Below, one piece after another: positions 12,960 to 26,000 of a DNA stretch of 64,000 nucleotides (positions within the stretch are counted from its first letter, which is position 1; each line of letters opens with the position of its first letter). The notes below the pieces were generated by a model. That model was not told the DNA's origin. It saw only the letters and a list, made by a program, of their open reading frames with translations, and made no database searches. The stretch comes from Nageia nagi (lineage: Eukaryota > Pinophyta). Position numbers and translations under genes: made by a program. The stretch spans positions 38,688,001-38,752,000 of the forward strand of contig JBITNC010000001.1 of assembly GCA_050084985.1 (NCBI GenBank), given 5' to 3'.

Positions 12960-14206
12960 GATGAGTTTAGGTAGGACACCATAGTTTGGGAGATACTATG
13001 TAGTGGTGGTATCATAAGCTTGATAGAAGCACTAGATGGTTATGACCAGGAGGGATCTAGGCAGATGATAGAGTATTGGGATGAGGAACGAGTTGTAGTA
13101 GATGGTCACAGCTTTTTCATTAGCATCAAGCTAATTGTGCAAGCTACAAGGATGGATAATATGAGTACCAAATATATCAGGGATATTTGATCCTCATTGA
13201 AGGAGGTTCAAGCTTGCTTAGAGCAAGGGGAGCTGGTTCCTACGAGGAGGTACTCAACCTACTTAGTAGCCAATATTCCATACCAATGGAATGAGATGGC
13301 TAAAATTTTATTCAAGTTGTTTACTTTCGAAGGTAGATACTCAAATATTAATGGATTTCACTTCCCTCTATTGGCATACTTCAGGGGAAATATGAAGGTA
13401 AACCTCCAGTATTTCCTCTTTCACTCTCTAGGTTCCTTCATTTGTAGGAATATAGGATGTATCCTTATCCACTAGGGATTGATTAAAATTTTAGTCAATA
13501 ACTCTATGTGAGAGGCTCAAAGGGTAATACCTCTACAAATGGTATTCTCAGATCCTCCTATTGTAGAATGCTATATCACCCCCATGCATCAAAACTAGCT
13601 AAGAACTCTCCACCTACATTAACCCTGTGACATCCCATTGAAAAACCATCCCCTTCTCCCTTGCCTAAGGTGGACTCCTTATATTCACCCATAATGCCTC
13701 CAATTACCATTTTAGATGAATTTGGAATGTTATAGGTTGTCAATGCTCCAAAGGTGGTAGAGGAGGAAGTATCACCTAGGATCCAAATTCCTTTAGAATT
13801 AGAGATACTAGTTATGGAGGTCAAAGTAGAACCTAAGGCAACTCAATAGTATAGGAGAAATAAATATAAGAAGAGGCATTTTAACTTCTTCTTTGATATC
13901 TCATATTGGGATGAATTAGAAGAATGGAACGACACCAAAAAAGTCAAAGCAGATGTAAGACAACATTGGGATGAAGAGTTCATAATCAATAAGAAGAGGG
14001 AAGAGGTCTCCGTAGCTATAAAGCTAGAGGAGATACCAATGGGAATCCTAATTAGCACAGAGAAGGGCTTCACACGGATAGAGATGGTAATGTTTTAGTT
14101 AGCTTTTGAAGTTTACAAATGGGCACCATATATTTTCAAGAATCATTTCCTAGATGAGCATGCCTTTTTTTAGGTGGTGAATCCTATAGAGCCCTCTGAT
14201 GAATGA
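12960..14206 (+). pseudogene. Unknown broken ORF, probably of retroelement origin
   Basis: Plus-strand coding-like DNA in at most two frames. One run from about 13,000 to 13,585 includes an open 92-codon piece (13,197-13,475, with NGFHFPLLAYFRGN). After a frame shift near 13,590 a second run goes to a TGA at about 14,204. It has a proline-rich linker and then a charged part (SYWDELEEWNDTKK, HWDEEFIINKKRE) with few stops. I recognise no domain. The length of coherent frame and the gypsy gag just downstream suggest an extra or upstream ORF of an LTR element. A captured host gene is also possible. Confidence 0.45.
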
Positions 14207-14445
14207 TAACAATTTTATCTATGATGTTATATACAAGTATAAAATAGTCTTCAAATTTCTATACTTTAAAAAATTGAAATATAAGACAAGTTTGGGTAAC
14301 CCTATATAATAAATCCCCTTTAATAAAATTATCCTTACCAAAAAATAATCTTTTTAACCTAATCATTTTGATATATAACACCCATACAATTTTTCAATTT
14401 TCAAAAATAGCAATTTATAAAATAGTAAATTAGGCCTAGCAAATT

Positions 14446-15290
14446 TTGATATTTTTTCAAATGGATGCAAAAAAAATATCTCATTACTTGAATAAATTAT
14501 CCCATGAGGTGAAATATATTAGTGATATGTTTTTTCAAGTCAAATTCAAAAAGACCTTTAACAGTGTGGAGATAAGAATAGAGGGGTTGGATGCCAAATA
14601 CAACACTTTTAGTAAGAACTTGGAACTAGTCCAACAAGTAATATAGTCAAATTTAGTTTAAGAAACTTATAAAATACACTGATGGGTTAGATGAATACTT
14701 TTTCAAGAGTTTCTTCATTAGTAGGATAAAGAAAAGAATTAGAATGGAATTGAGGATGTTCAATCCCAACACCATGATGGAAGCCATTGAGATAGCTAAA
14801 ATTGCTAAAGATAAGTTCAATTCTCAACATCAATAGGGGAAGAAACCATTTGGAAGATCACAAATTCCTTGACTTGCTCCAAAACCTAATTGCCCATTAC
14901 AAGTTAAGGGAGTTAGTCTATATTAAATGAAGGATCAATGGGAGAAGGGTCTATGTTATAATTATGATGAAAAATATAGGCTAAATCATAGATTTATAAC
15001 ATAGAAGTTGCATTTGTTAAATACTAATTTTCCTGGTGACTCAATAGTTGAGGAGAGGTCATGGTGGATGAAGTAGTAGATGAACCTAATAACCCTAATG
15101 AAGATACTCTAAAAGTTTCTTTTAATGCCCTTTTAGGATTTACTTCTCTACAAACTATGAAATGTTGAGGATAATTCAAGTAATAAAATCTCATTGTGCT
15201 TATTAATTCATGCAATACATAATTTCATTGATCTAAGGATGGAAAAAATCAAAATACCATTGAAGTGATGATTAATAATAGGGTAAATTT
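14446..15290 (+). mobile_element. Ty3/gypsy gag and protease remnant
   Basis: The first open part (14,446-14,646) is a gag helical region. From about 14,660 the capsid end shows FISRIKKRIRMELRMFNPNT and MEAIEIAKIAKDKF. A zinc-knuckle relic follows at about 14,930-14,975 (EKGLCYNYDEKY), in which the second Cys is Tyr. The protease start at about 15,085-15,180 reads FNALLGFTSLQTMK, and the active-site region at about 15,195-15,240 reads IHAIHNFID, so the DSG triad is lost. RT and later domains are absent. The gag and protease resemble those of the complete gypsy at 57,807-63,762, but in opposite orientation. Confidence 0.75.
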
Positions 15291-16403
15291 TAAGAGCCCT
15301 ACAAAAAAATGGACATATAAAATTATAGTGATGTGGAACTTGATGATGTAGCAAATTCGGAAATATTTGAAAAAAATTGTAATTATTATTTTCTATATAT
15401 TTTTTAAAAAATATAAAAACTTGTAGATTGGAGGTGATATAAAAAAAATAATATAATTGCATGTAAGTTTTAAAAACCAAGGTCCAAAGTTTTACCTTTA
15501 TATTAAAATTTCATATTTACATTAAATGATTAAAATTTGAGTACAAAGTAGCATATCATTGTAGGAATCTACAAAGATATTTCTAGAAAGAATAATATGC
15601 AGATAATCTAATATGTCAACTATTATGATTCCTAGATGCGCTAAAGTATTTTAAAGTGAAGGTGCAAGGGAAAAATTAAAATATTCTTCTATCCCCAATG
15701 TATTTATTTCTATTATGGAAGATTATAAATCCTCTAGGTTATTAAAGTTAGAGGCATTAAGAAACTCATCTTCCAATGAAGTTTTATCTAGGAAAACCAA
15801 AAGTACACCAATAGGGAAGAGCCTTTAAATATTATTCTTTATTATTCAAGAATAGTATTTTAAATGAAATGTTGATCTTTTTTTATTATGTAAGTTAATT
15901 ATGATATATAACATGCTCATTAAAATTTAATTTAAAAGAAAATAAACCATAAAATATTACCTATTAGAAATTAGAATAATAATTAGAAACATCCATAAGT
16001 TGTGGCTATAAAAGATTTCTTCTTATTCTAGATAATTTTTTAAATTAGTTTTAATTATCATTTGAAATACTATTCTTGAATAAGTTGAAAATATGCAATT
16101 GATTCTCTTTTTTTGAGCAATTTGTTTTAACCTTTAATTAATAAACATATCATATTGTATGTAGAAGTGGGGATAGAATTTGTAGTAGCACATGGTGATA
16201 GATTTGAGAAACTCTTTTCCCACTCTCCATACATTAACATATGAAAGGTAGCTACAACTATAGAGAAAAGTTTGCATAAGAGATCAAGAACTAGAAGGAA
16301 ATAGGTTCAAATGAAAGAAACATAACTATTTATAGATTGTTGTCATGTATAAGTTATCATTTGACTTTCGAGCTAGCAAACAAGAAAGCATTTAGAATAT
16401 AGA
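15291..16403. other. AT-rich non-coding DNA
   Basis: Long A/T runs and no protein motif on either strand. There is no sign of a terminal repeat. It probably represents decayed repeat sequence next to the gypsy fragment. Confidence 0.4.
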
Positions 16404-16960
16404 GCCATGTTGAAATATTTGACATGGATTTAGCCTAATTGCATGTTTTAACATGGATTTATCCTTGTTGGATGTTTCAACATGGAATTAAAGTCCAAAT
16501 ATGTTTTAAAATGCTTCCTCCCATATGAAATATCTTTTTTGCACACAAAATATTTCAACAATATTTAAGACTTATTGAATGATCCAACCTAGTTTTAGAC
16601 TTGTTGAATGTTTCAACATGATTTACTTGTCAAATGATTCAACATTTATAAATCCATTTTAAATAATTCAAAAAGGTGAAATCCATGTTAAAACATTCAA
16701 CAAGGCTTAAACCATGTTGAAACATTTGATAAATATTAAGACTTATCAAATTATTTGACATGGCTTTAGCCTTATTGAATGTTTTGGCATGGATTAGCCT
16801 TGTTGAATGTTTTGATACGGCCTATCTTTGTTGAATTTTTTAACATATCTTAAGCATTGTTGAATGTTTCAACATGGCTTAAGCCTTATCTAAAGTTTTG
16901 ACATGGGTTTAGCTTTATTGAATGTTTTAATATGGAATTAGCCTCATCGAATAATTTGAT
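16404..16960. repeat. Degenerate ~29 bp minisatellite with inverted units
   Basis: An imperfect array in which a unit of about 29 bp recurs many times. The unit has a CATGG word, then TTTAGCC or TTAAGCC, then TTGTTGAATGTTTT. The clearest direct run is about 16,770-16,935. Around 16,670-16,735 the same words occur in reverse complement (CCATGTT, AACATTCAACAAGG), so the array holds units in both orientations. Sequence drift is high, which suggests age. Confidence 0.75.
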
Positions 16961-17249
16961 ATTGATATTTCCATGTCATGCATTAAGGACTTTTGAATTA
17001 TTTATTCCTTTTCATAAATATATAACCTTCCATTATTAATTACCATACATAATATGGTAGTCAGTTGATACATGTACAAGATCTCTACAACTAACATGCA
17101 TAAATAACTTCATGATGTTTGAAATGTATTGAGTATTTTAAATAATAAACCTAGCATTATAAATATATCTTAAGAAAATAATTAGAACAATTTTAAAAAT
17201 ATAATTCTTCTCTATATATCTCTAACTTCCTCCTTCAAAAATCCTTAAA

Positions 17250-18480
17250 CCTTAAGAAATATGAAAATGTCTACTAGCACCAAAGGCTAAGCGAACATAT
17301 TATGGAATTAATCATTCTACTACCTCGAGATAGAAGATATGTTATCTAAACCTGATGAGGTCTATCCAAATGATTGAGAAAAGGGTTATAGTATTCTTGG
17401 TATCATATACATATCTATTTTTAAGATTGATAAGCCTCAATAACATCTTATGCACTCTATCCCTGTTGCCTATGATAAAATCCACTCACATTTCTACTTT
17501 GTATTAGAGGATGAGCATGAATTCAAGGTTTTAATCCAACCTAAGGATATTACTTGGTTGATTATAATTCCTCTCAAATTAACTACCATACAAAATTAAG
17601 TTAAATATAAGTTTCCTTCTATTGATGATCATTATACATTATTGAGTAAATTTGATTTGACGTCAACCCTTTAATGGCATCAATAACTACTTCAGGTAAA
17701 AAACAAAATTAGATTTATATTTTAAACTTGATTTATATTTTAAGATTAATTTTATTAATATTTTTTTATGTTTGTTTTAGGTGGTTTGGATAGAGGTTAC
17801 AACTATGAAAAAACATTTTTTGTTTAAAGTAAAATTTTTCATGTTATAGTGGAGTTTTTCACCAGTTGTCTTATTCCTCAAGGCAGGACCATTGATTTTA
17901 TTTCTTGAACTCTAAATTACATTGTGGGTGCCATTATAAATAAAAATTTAACTAATGTACATACATTTCTAATAGTCTTAAATCCTAGTTGAATTTAATA
18001 TTAGCAATAAGCTTTGTACATGTAACACTAGTTTCTATGGAACAAATTATTACTTGTTGGGTCTTTATCATGTAAGTTTTTATCAAGTCACAAAGGATTT
18101 AAATACTCATCATTTAACATGCATACATATTTCCATTAAATGTTTTATCACATCAAATACTAAAGTTTGAGTATGTTTCTCTTGCCTTTTCTTTTGGTAA
18201 TATATGCTTATTTATTTGTACCAAATTGTTTATAATCTTTTACATATAAGAGGTTGTAGGTCATCTTAATAAGCAGCATGATTTGGGAAAAAGATCATAT
18301 ATTTGAAGATAGTGGTAATGATGATATTATTCACATAATTTATAAGGAAATTGAGACTGACAATGAAGAATTTAAAATACCCTTGCTACCAAAATACAAA
18401 AAAATGAAGGACAATTGGTCAAATATTCAAACAGGTCCTCTCCCTTGAATACCAAGTAAATCCTACATACTAAGAGTAAA
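17250..18480 (+). pseudogene. Unrecognised gene-like relic with possible introns
   Basis: A plus-strand frame from about 17,264 (MKMSTSTKG) runs to about 17,695 with only a few stops. It shows protein-like stretches such as DMLSKPDEVYPND and IHSHFYFVLEDEHEFK. It ends at a possible GT donor after TTCAG near 17,694. A possible AG acceptor (TTTTAG) lies at about 17,780, with more coding-like sequence to 17,960 (FFTSCLIPQGRTIDFIS). A third piece at about 18,265-18,450 reads WEKDHIFEDSGNDD and KEIETDNEEFKIP. I recognise no family. It may be a decayed host gene or an ORF carried by a transposon. Confidence 0.35.
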
Positions 18481-18860
18481 TTTTTCATTTTTCTAATGTT
18501 ATTTACTATTTATTATTTGCTTTACATTTTTTTATGTATTTGAATTAATGTTCTACTTTTAAATTTTTTTGGAAGGGATCATGCTTGAAGAACCACTTGC
18601 ACTCTAACCACTCATAAGAATTAGTTGTTATTGTATTGAGTGTTCCTATTTTTATTTTTCAATTTCAGTATTTTTAACATTATCTTCATTTATTTTACCT
18701 ACTGCAATACTATCACTAATAAAAGGGAAGTGATTCATAATGCCTCCACCAACTCCATAGATAAGTCTAATTCCTTGTATTTGATGACTTATTACATCTT
18801 TCGATAAACCTCAACTTCAAAAATGAGTTATCTAACTACCTTGAGTATTAAGGATAAACC

Positions 18861-18970
18861 TCCTATTTCCATTATCTATTAATGAAATATAAATTTTTAA
18901 CTAAATTCCTATTTCCATTCTCTATTAATGAAATATATGTTTGTAATTGAATTCCTATTTCCATTATCTT
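18861..18970 (+). repeat. Short tandem repeat, ~46 bp unit, three partial copies
   Basis: The words TCCTATTTCCATT and CTATTAATGAAATAT recur with starts at about 18,861, 18,908 and 18,953. The third copy is truncated. It is a local duplication of non-coding DNA. Confidence 0.65.
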
Positions 18971-19152
18971 TTATTTAAACATTGTAAAAGAATGAAAAAG
19001 CACTAAAAGTGGTGTATTTTTCCATATCAGGTGAAGTCTACCTCTTAATACATTGGAATTCATAAATGATTGGGATGAAGAGAAAGTAGCCAAATCTTTC
19101 AATCCTAGATATTATTTTAGCTCATAGTAGCCTAATGCCAGTGCCAATATAT
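18971..19152. other. Left flank of the proposed CACTA element
   Basis: Short AT-rich flank with no recognised gene. A short open stretch near 19,050-19,110 (NDWDEEKVAKSFNPRYYF) is coding-like but unassigned. Confidence 0.3.
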
Positions 19153-19178
19153 CACTAGACCAAAAATGGGCTATGTAG
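19153..19178 (+). repeat. Left terminal inverted repeat of the proposed CACTA element
   Basis: It begins with the diagnostic CACTA followed by GACCAAAAATGGGC. It matches the reverse complement of 55,995-56,020 at 21 of 26 bases. Four of the five bases of the target site of the adjacent LTR element (AGTGT, 19,177-19,181) begin at its last two bases or lie just after it. Confidence 0.5.
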
Positions 19179-19181
19179 TGT

Positions 19182-19542
19182 TGATTAATCACATCAATCA
19201 ATAAGGTTCTTATCTACAACTAAGAATCGATGGGAAAATAGAAAGAAATAATAGAAGTACAAGATATAAGTAAATGAGTCACAATAAAAGGGGATCAGGC
19301 CTTTTATTAACAAGAATAGATACAATTGGTTTATAATAATAAAGTAGCAATGCTATTACACACTCAAATCTCACCCACTTTCTCTCTACCATTGGTCCCT
19401 CCTTATTAGACCCATTCAATAGCTTGGGGAGTCATGCCTTTTTTATCAATAAAAACTAACTAATGGTAAATAATAGTATTTGGTTGTTAGCAACTGGATT
19501 AGAGTCGATCGATTTAATACATGAAATTTTCTCCTATTAACA
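19182..19542 (-). repeat. LTR (3' LTR) of the pol-less element
   Basis: A 361 bp repeat ending in CA at 19,542. It shares long identical words with 27,507-27,871, for example AAAGTAGCAATGCTATTACA and GCTTGGGGAGTCATGCCTTT. Divergence between the two LTRs is clearly above 10 percent by eye. Confidence 0.85.
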
Positions 19543-19555
19543 TACTCCCCAACTT
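19543..19555 (-). promoter_or_regulatory. Polypurine tract of the pol-less LTR element
   Basis: AAGTTGGGGAGTA on the minus strand directly abuts the LTR. It is the expected primer for plus-strand DNA synthesis and fixes the element's orientation. Confidence 0.7.
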
Positions 19556-20299
19556 TATTATTCATCTTATCCTCGAGTTAGGTATTATTATCTTATCCCA
19601 TCAACGATTAATATTCAATGTAGAAAGTCATTGTAAAGTCACTCCTATGTTCTTCTTTTGATCCTTACTATGAAACTTGAAATCATTTTATTGTAATATT
19701 TCTATCTTTGTTCCATAGTCATTCATATTAGATCATTGGTATGTACAAAGTAATTACTAAAATCATGTACAACTTTTATTCATGGAAGTAGGTTGACTAT
19801 CCACTAAATTTCATGTGGTTGCACTAGGAACCTAATTGGTATGGACCTAAAAGAGTTCTAGAACCAATAGTGAGTAGAGTAATCTTAAAATAAATTTGAA
19901 TGGGACCTGGCTAGAATTATAGCACCTTAGTCATCAGATGAAGTTCAAAGTATTCTTCCAAAAACAACTACTAATCATTAGCTTAAGAGTAACTTCTTCT
20001 CATAGATGTCTAACTCCCAAGCATACAAATTTATTTTCTTAAAGAGTTCAATGACAATGGTGACTAGGATATCATTTAGGAGTTGTAAGATATTGTACAA
20101 GTTCAAGGTAGCAACAGTGTAGATAGGACTCCTCTTTCTTTTTGGTTATTTCTTCTAGGCCTATAGAATTTAGGTGAGTTTCTCGAGAATCATTTTAGGT
20201 CATTGGATACTTTGGATATGGTGTTGGAATTGGGTTCTCCAAAATTAAAATACCTTTGGGTCCTTGAATTCTAAGTGATATGATCATATGAAGTATTTG

Positions 20300-22600
20300 A
20301 TGTAAGTAAATACTACTCTTATATATAATAATCTCAACATAATCCACCCTAATACTCCCTCACTTACTATAGGGCATCGAATATAATATTTTTTTAGGTG
20401 ATATTTGATGGGCATTTTTGATCTATAACTATGATCAGGTCTTAATCTCTAACTCTCATCTCCCATCCATTCACTTTTGGTTTGTAAGTGGTCAATAAGA
20501 TTAAACTCCTAATAGGGTAGGCTATTTCTAGGAATTGATGAAGATCTAGTTTGGTACAAGGGAATAACTCTAAAGGGAAATGGTCTATATCATAAGCTTC
20601 ATAGTAGAATCGATGAGCCATTGAATTAGTCTTCCTTGGGAATGGTTTCTTCCCTAACCAAAATTTTTGTTTGAGGAAGTCACCAAGTACATTTGTTCTT
20701 TATTTTTGATTCCTTTTATAGGTGACACTTTTCACTTAAATGGTTTATCAATTTCTGTTACTTAGTTTTTAGTAACCATCCTTAAGTTATTTTCAACTTC
20801 TTTCTCTTACACTTTTGTTATTAACATCATAACTTGAGCATAATGAGCCTTCATTGTATTACTTAAAACTAGTACAATTATTTGTAGATCATTCATTAAT
20901 AATTAACTTCTAATATTTACTAGATTACATTTTGCTTCAAATCTTTTTCCATCACAATTTAGAACTATGGTATAATTGAATTCTCTCATGCAACATCATC
21001 AATAGGAGAGTTAGTGGTAGGTTGTTGTAGTTATTGCTGAATAAGGATAAGTGTTGGAGGTAGGGGATCGATAGGGCCAAACTCAAGTTGGGTTGAGTAT
21101 TTCTCCTATTTAAAAATCCACACCTTTGTATCAGATTGATTTATCAATCAAGAGAGATAAGTTAAATTTTGGTCTGTATTGCTTAAGGAGAGTCAATTAT
21201 TTCCTTGGTGATCAACTCTTCCAATTGGGATATTTATTTATGATGCACCATGTTGATCTACTAAAGCTCCTTGAGTGTATTCTTAACTATGATTTCCCTT
21301 TCTTTCTTCTTCTTTTTTTGGACTACCACTTGGTGGTTTATTGTGTTTAGCTCTTAAAGTTATCAATGGGTATTGGAAATTGCTTCTATTTTTCTTGTGC
21401 CCATATTTGGAACTCGACCATATTGGTATTGATATGTCCCATATTGGTCTATTTATGTTGGCTAATGAAGGTTTGGATATCAACATAAATAGCTTAATAG
21501 ATTTGAATATTAACCTATATCTATTTAATAAACTCAACTCATTCCCCCTTATTTTTCTCATACTCTTTTTCTTTAAGGTACCAAAGTTATTCCAACTCTA
21601 TTTGAGCAAGGGTTTCCATTTTGTTCTCTTGTTTAGATGATCTATCTCATATTTCATTATGAAGAGATGTTCTAATTCTTTTGTGAGTTGGTGAACCTCA
21701 TCTTGTAGCTAGTTATTTCAGTTGCTCAACCTTGCTTTATCATCTATTTCTACCCAAAGAAGTTTTTCAACCATCTTTTTCCCAATACAAAGCTCTTTGG
21801 CCTCCTTAGCACACTACTATTGGAAGTTGTACAATTCCTTATCTTTATGTAGGCGAATTCTATCCATTGTAGTCTCATGATCTATTTGGTTTGCAATGAT
21901 AGTTACTACCATGCTTTGGGTTTGGTGAGCTTCCTTTAGCTGAGTTATTTCCTCATATTATTGTACCTAAACTTTGTAAGTGGATGTTACCTTTTTTCCC
22001 CTCTTGGTACTACTACTATTTTATGTAACTAATATCTTGTTGGCTATAGTTAGTGATCATTTTCAAGTAGTCCTTGATGGTTTGGTCAAGGTGGAAGTCA
22101 ATGGAAGGGAATTGTTGGAAAATAATGAAGTCAATTTTTATCATGTTGATGGGATGGGTGAGTTTGGTGATGGTGGTAGTGGCTAACTATTCCAATTTCT
22201 CATACAATAAAGTTGGTGGGATGGAAGGGTAAGTAATATGTTGTTGGAGTTGATGGACAATTTACTAGACTACCCTCATGAGCTCTTGGTGTTGGAAATT
22301 ATAAGTTCAGTGGAATAGCTTGATATTCCTATTAATGGTATCACTAATTAAATAGTGATCAAGGATGAGGAAATGAGTTGTATTGGACATACTATGACAT
22401 CAATTTTTAATGATATGGGCATTTAGAACCCATAAGTTATGTGGATTATTGAATTGTATAATGGATGTGTAGCATGATTCTAGGCATGAATGTGTTCAAG
22501 GATGATTACCTATCCCTGTTCTAGTGAAATAATGAGGTAGTGATTGTTGGTTACTAGAGGGTTGCTCCATCATAGTAAAACATAAATAGGAATGGACATT
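20300..22600 (-). pseudogene. Unrecognised retroelement ORF with coiled-coil segment
   Basis: It continues the minus-strand coding-like DNA of the same element. From about 22,490 to 21,990 I read peptide such as FNNPHNLWVLNAHIIKN and HLDQTIKDYLKMITNYSQQD. From 21,960 to about 21,540 it has the heptad pattern of a long coiled coil (EEITQLKEAHQTQ, LQDEVHQLTKELEHLF). A basic tail follows to about 21,283. A further piece at about 20,700-20,420 (FWLGKKPFPRKTNSMAHRFY, KPKVNGWEMRVRD) lies nearest the 3' LTR. I know no family for these. Stops are frequent but the reading sense is consistent. Confidence 0.45.
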
Positions 22601-22853
22601 GAAGTAGAAACTAGAAAAAATATTAGGATAGAAGAATTGGATCTTACTTTTATCAACTAAGTTGTGTGATTTGATTATCCCAATTGTATATTTGGTGATG
22701 AATATAGTTATTCATTGATGATGATATGGATAGATGCCTTGATTAGTCATTAGATTCATTTGTTCCTACTTACCGAATAGGTCCTTCATCGATGCATTGC
22801 CTTCTATGTGGATGTTATAGGGATGTATACTCCATGGAATTAGTCTTTGAGTT

Positions 22854-22937
22854 TTGTTACTTTCACTTTTGTACACTCTTTGAGGATGAAGGAATTGTTT
22901 ACTTTCACTTTTGTACACTCTTTGAGGATGAAGGAAT
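22854..22937. repeat. Near-perfect 42 bp tandem duplication
   Basis: The word TTACTTTCACTTTTGTACAC and its following bases to GGAAT occur twice in a row, 42 bp apart. The length keeps the reading frame of the surrounding minus-strand ORF (14 codons). It looks like a recent slip in an old sequence. Confidence 0.85.
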
Positions 22938-23099
22938 CGTTTTAGTAGAGCTTGGTCCTTCTTGAAATTTCTAGCTCAATTTTTTCTCCTTTTTTGTTTA
23001 TTTTCACTTAAGGTGCTCTATGATGTTCTAGCATGCATCGTAGTTGACTATATATGGGAGATTGGCATCCAAGTGTGTTTAATTTAGATTATTAAACCT

Positions 23100-26000
23100 T
23101 AATAATATACTATTGATGGTCACTACTAAATATATATAATGAATTATTAAACTTCTTCAAATGTATGATGGCTTGCTTTAGTATCCTTGTATTCCCATTG
23201 CCCTTAGATCAAAATTTGAACTTATTTAAACCATCCTATAAAGTTCACCATTTGACCATGGAGCTCATTGTAAATTTTTAAGATCAACCTTATTCTCTCC
23301 ATGTCAATTCACTACATTGTACTAATGACTTGCTTCCCTCTCTTTCCTTTTTGTTGGGCTACCAAATTTGATTTCTTAAAAGGCATTCTTTGTATAATGT
23401 ACATAGAAATGAGAACTAATAAAGATCCATACTTGAATATTGCATTTTTATTTACCATAATCTTGAATGAATGGTTGTTATACCTCAGCTATTCCAAGAA
23501 TATATTGATGAGGCCAAATCCCATGTGTTGATGCATTACTTTATAGGCCATCATGCATTGTATTGTGGTGATGCTATTGGTATTATTGTTGTAGTATAAT
23601 CTTTGAGAAATGATGACTACTAATGCTCAAACATGGTGTAGAACAATCAAGATCAATTCTAATATCTTTATTTTTATTTTCATGCCCATTAGGTTCTATA
23701 CAACTATAAATTTTATTGGATTTCTTCTCAATGTTAAATGATCATGTTTAGCTCCCTATTGGTTCAATCTGATCACTTATTCCATGATTTGTTCAATTAT
23801 TTCATAGTGCTTGTCTAGCCATAGCTTGTTATCATCATAATAACTATATATGAATTTCACCATATTCCCATAAGAATACAAATATGGCATATTAAGTAGG
23901 TTCATCAATCCCACATTACCGAATACCTTTCGTTACTCTAGTGTGAGTGCAATTATGTTCTCCCACACCTTTGATATTTTGGGGTCCTCTAACTTTATAG
24001 TATTTATGTAGGATATGGATTCATTAATACCTTGCACTTCATCTGATACCTCTATGAAATGGTATTGAGTGGCCTTTCCATAAATCATTCCTCCTCTTGG
24101 TTGATTAGGTGTGCCTACTTCCTTTTTAGTGTCATTTACCCTACTTCTATTGATTAATTTCTTTGTTAGTGGCTCTATAAATCTTATCTACTGATGTCTA
24201 TACCACCTATTCTATAATATTGGGTTCATGTGGTGAAGTATTCCAATTATGGGGTATGGTATTTTTAGGATTTTGAATTGATGAGTAATATTGCATGTAG
24301 TATTAGCAGTATCATGGTTTATTTGGTGTTTTTCATAATGCATACAATGGTGGGTGAGTTGGCATACCTTGAACATTTATTTAATCGATGGTGTTGCACT
24401 ATTAATTATGCTAGCATCAAGCAAATTAAAGTCATTCTTTTCAAATGGTACTCCACACTTATCTTAGCTAGTTTCATGAGGTGATATGTGTGTACCATGT
24501 AATGCCTGTTTAGAATCCTAATATATCCTAGATCATTTGCTTGTGTTTATGATTTAATTTTCACATGCAAAGGTAAATGAAGTGACTCTAGACTCATCTA
24601 TAAATGGTGTTGGCATTTGTTCTATAGTATGGAATTTTAGTATTTGGTATGACTATGCTACAAACGCTCATGGGTACAATGGTTCTACTATTTACAATTT
24701 TAAGAACTTATTTATCCATCGATACTATGGTTTCAAATATCGATTATTGGGTAGTCTTTGGTATTGTGAACCCTTGATGTATAATAATATTAATAGTATT
24801 CCTGATTGAATTTTCTAAGAATTGAACATTCATTGACCATATGTCCTTCCTTAGTATAGAGTTGGTACCTGATTTCTCTACATTATGGAGGGGTTGTGGA
24901 ATTCCCTTACATGGATAATTTACCATTTTTCTCTATCAATTTGATCAATTGGTTCAAGAGGTCATCATTGAAATTATTCATTCACCATGGTTGTGATTTG
25001 ATTTTGATTGTTACTTGTAGAGCCTCGATGTATGTTGGATATATATTTTCCATAGTTATTTTAATTTTTGATTGTAATTTTGAAATAAACCATTCTACTT
25101 TTTTTTTTCCATTATTGATTCTTGTAATCACCTTTCGGTTACCTTAAATATCTTATCATATTCTTGGAATGTTTCCCTAGATCCCATGATCATTTCATGT
25201 ATTTTACTTACACTTTCTTGTTTGGCTTCTAGGAAGTGATATTTGGCTTTAAAAGTTGCTTTAATTTGATCCCATATTTTTGCCATTTGTCCTTGGGTGA
25301 TATTTTTGAATTTCATAAACCATTGTAATACTTTATCTTGTAATGTAGCTATAAATTAAATAATGAAGATACCCTCATATATAATATTTCATTGTGTCCA
25401 TTCATTCTTTATAATAAACAAATGTTCTTTCACATCGTGGGCATCTTTTTGAAAAATTGGTAATTTTGTAGAGGTGGCCATTTATTATGGTTGATGTGGT
25501 TATTGCTAATGTTGTTGGGTGTTGTATTATCATCATCTACTTGGTTGAGGATTTGTTATTGTTTTCTGATGAAGTCGATTAGAAGTCTTGAGTTGATCCC
25601 TTTGTAAATGTATGTCAAAATAATTTTCATTGATAACTTTAAATATATATTTGAATGGTGGTTTTGATACTACCTTTATAATTTGATTCATTTTTTATTC
25701 TTGGGTTTTGGATCACTTAAAAGGATCATCCAAAATTCTTAAATTTTTAAGGTCATATAGTGGCACATGGGGCAAGGAGAAATTATGGGGGAATAGGTAT
25801 TCAGTCTATCATCTTTTCTAATTGTATATACCTATAAGGTTTATATTATTGTTTATTCTAGGGATAAAATGTACTATAGCTCTTTCTATGTTCTTTGGGG
25901 TTATTTTAGTTATTTGTTGTTCGTGGTTTTCCTTTACCTCTTTTATTATCAGGTTGAGTAGAGCTCAATGTTTTATCTCTAATTTTTCCTCTTATGGTAT

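Noticed and set aside
21980-22186. Plus-strand frame resembling a membrane protein
   Set aside because: The opposite strand carries the continuous coding sense of the LTR element, so the plus-strand frame is a shadow.
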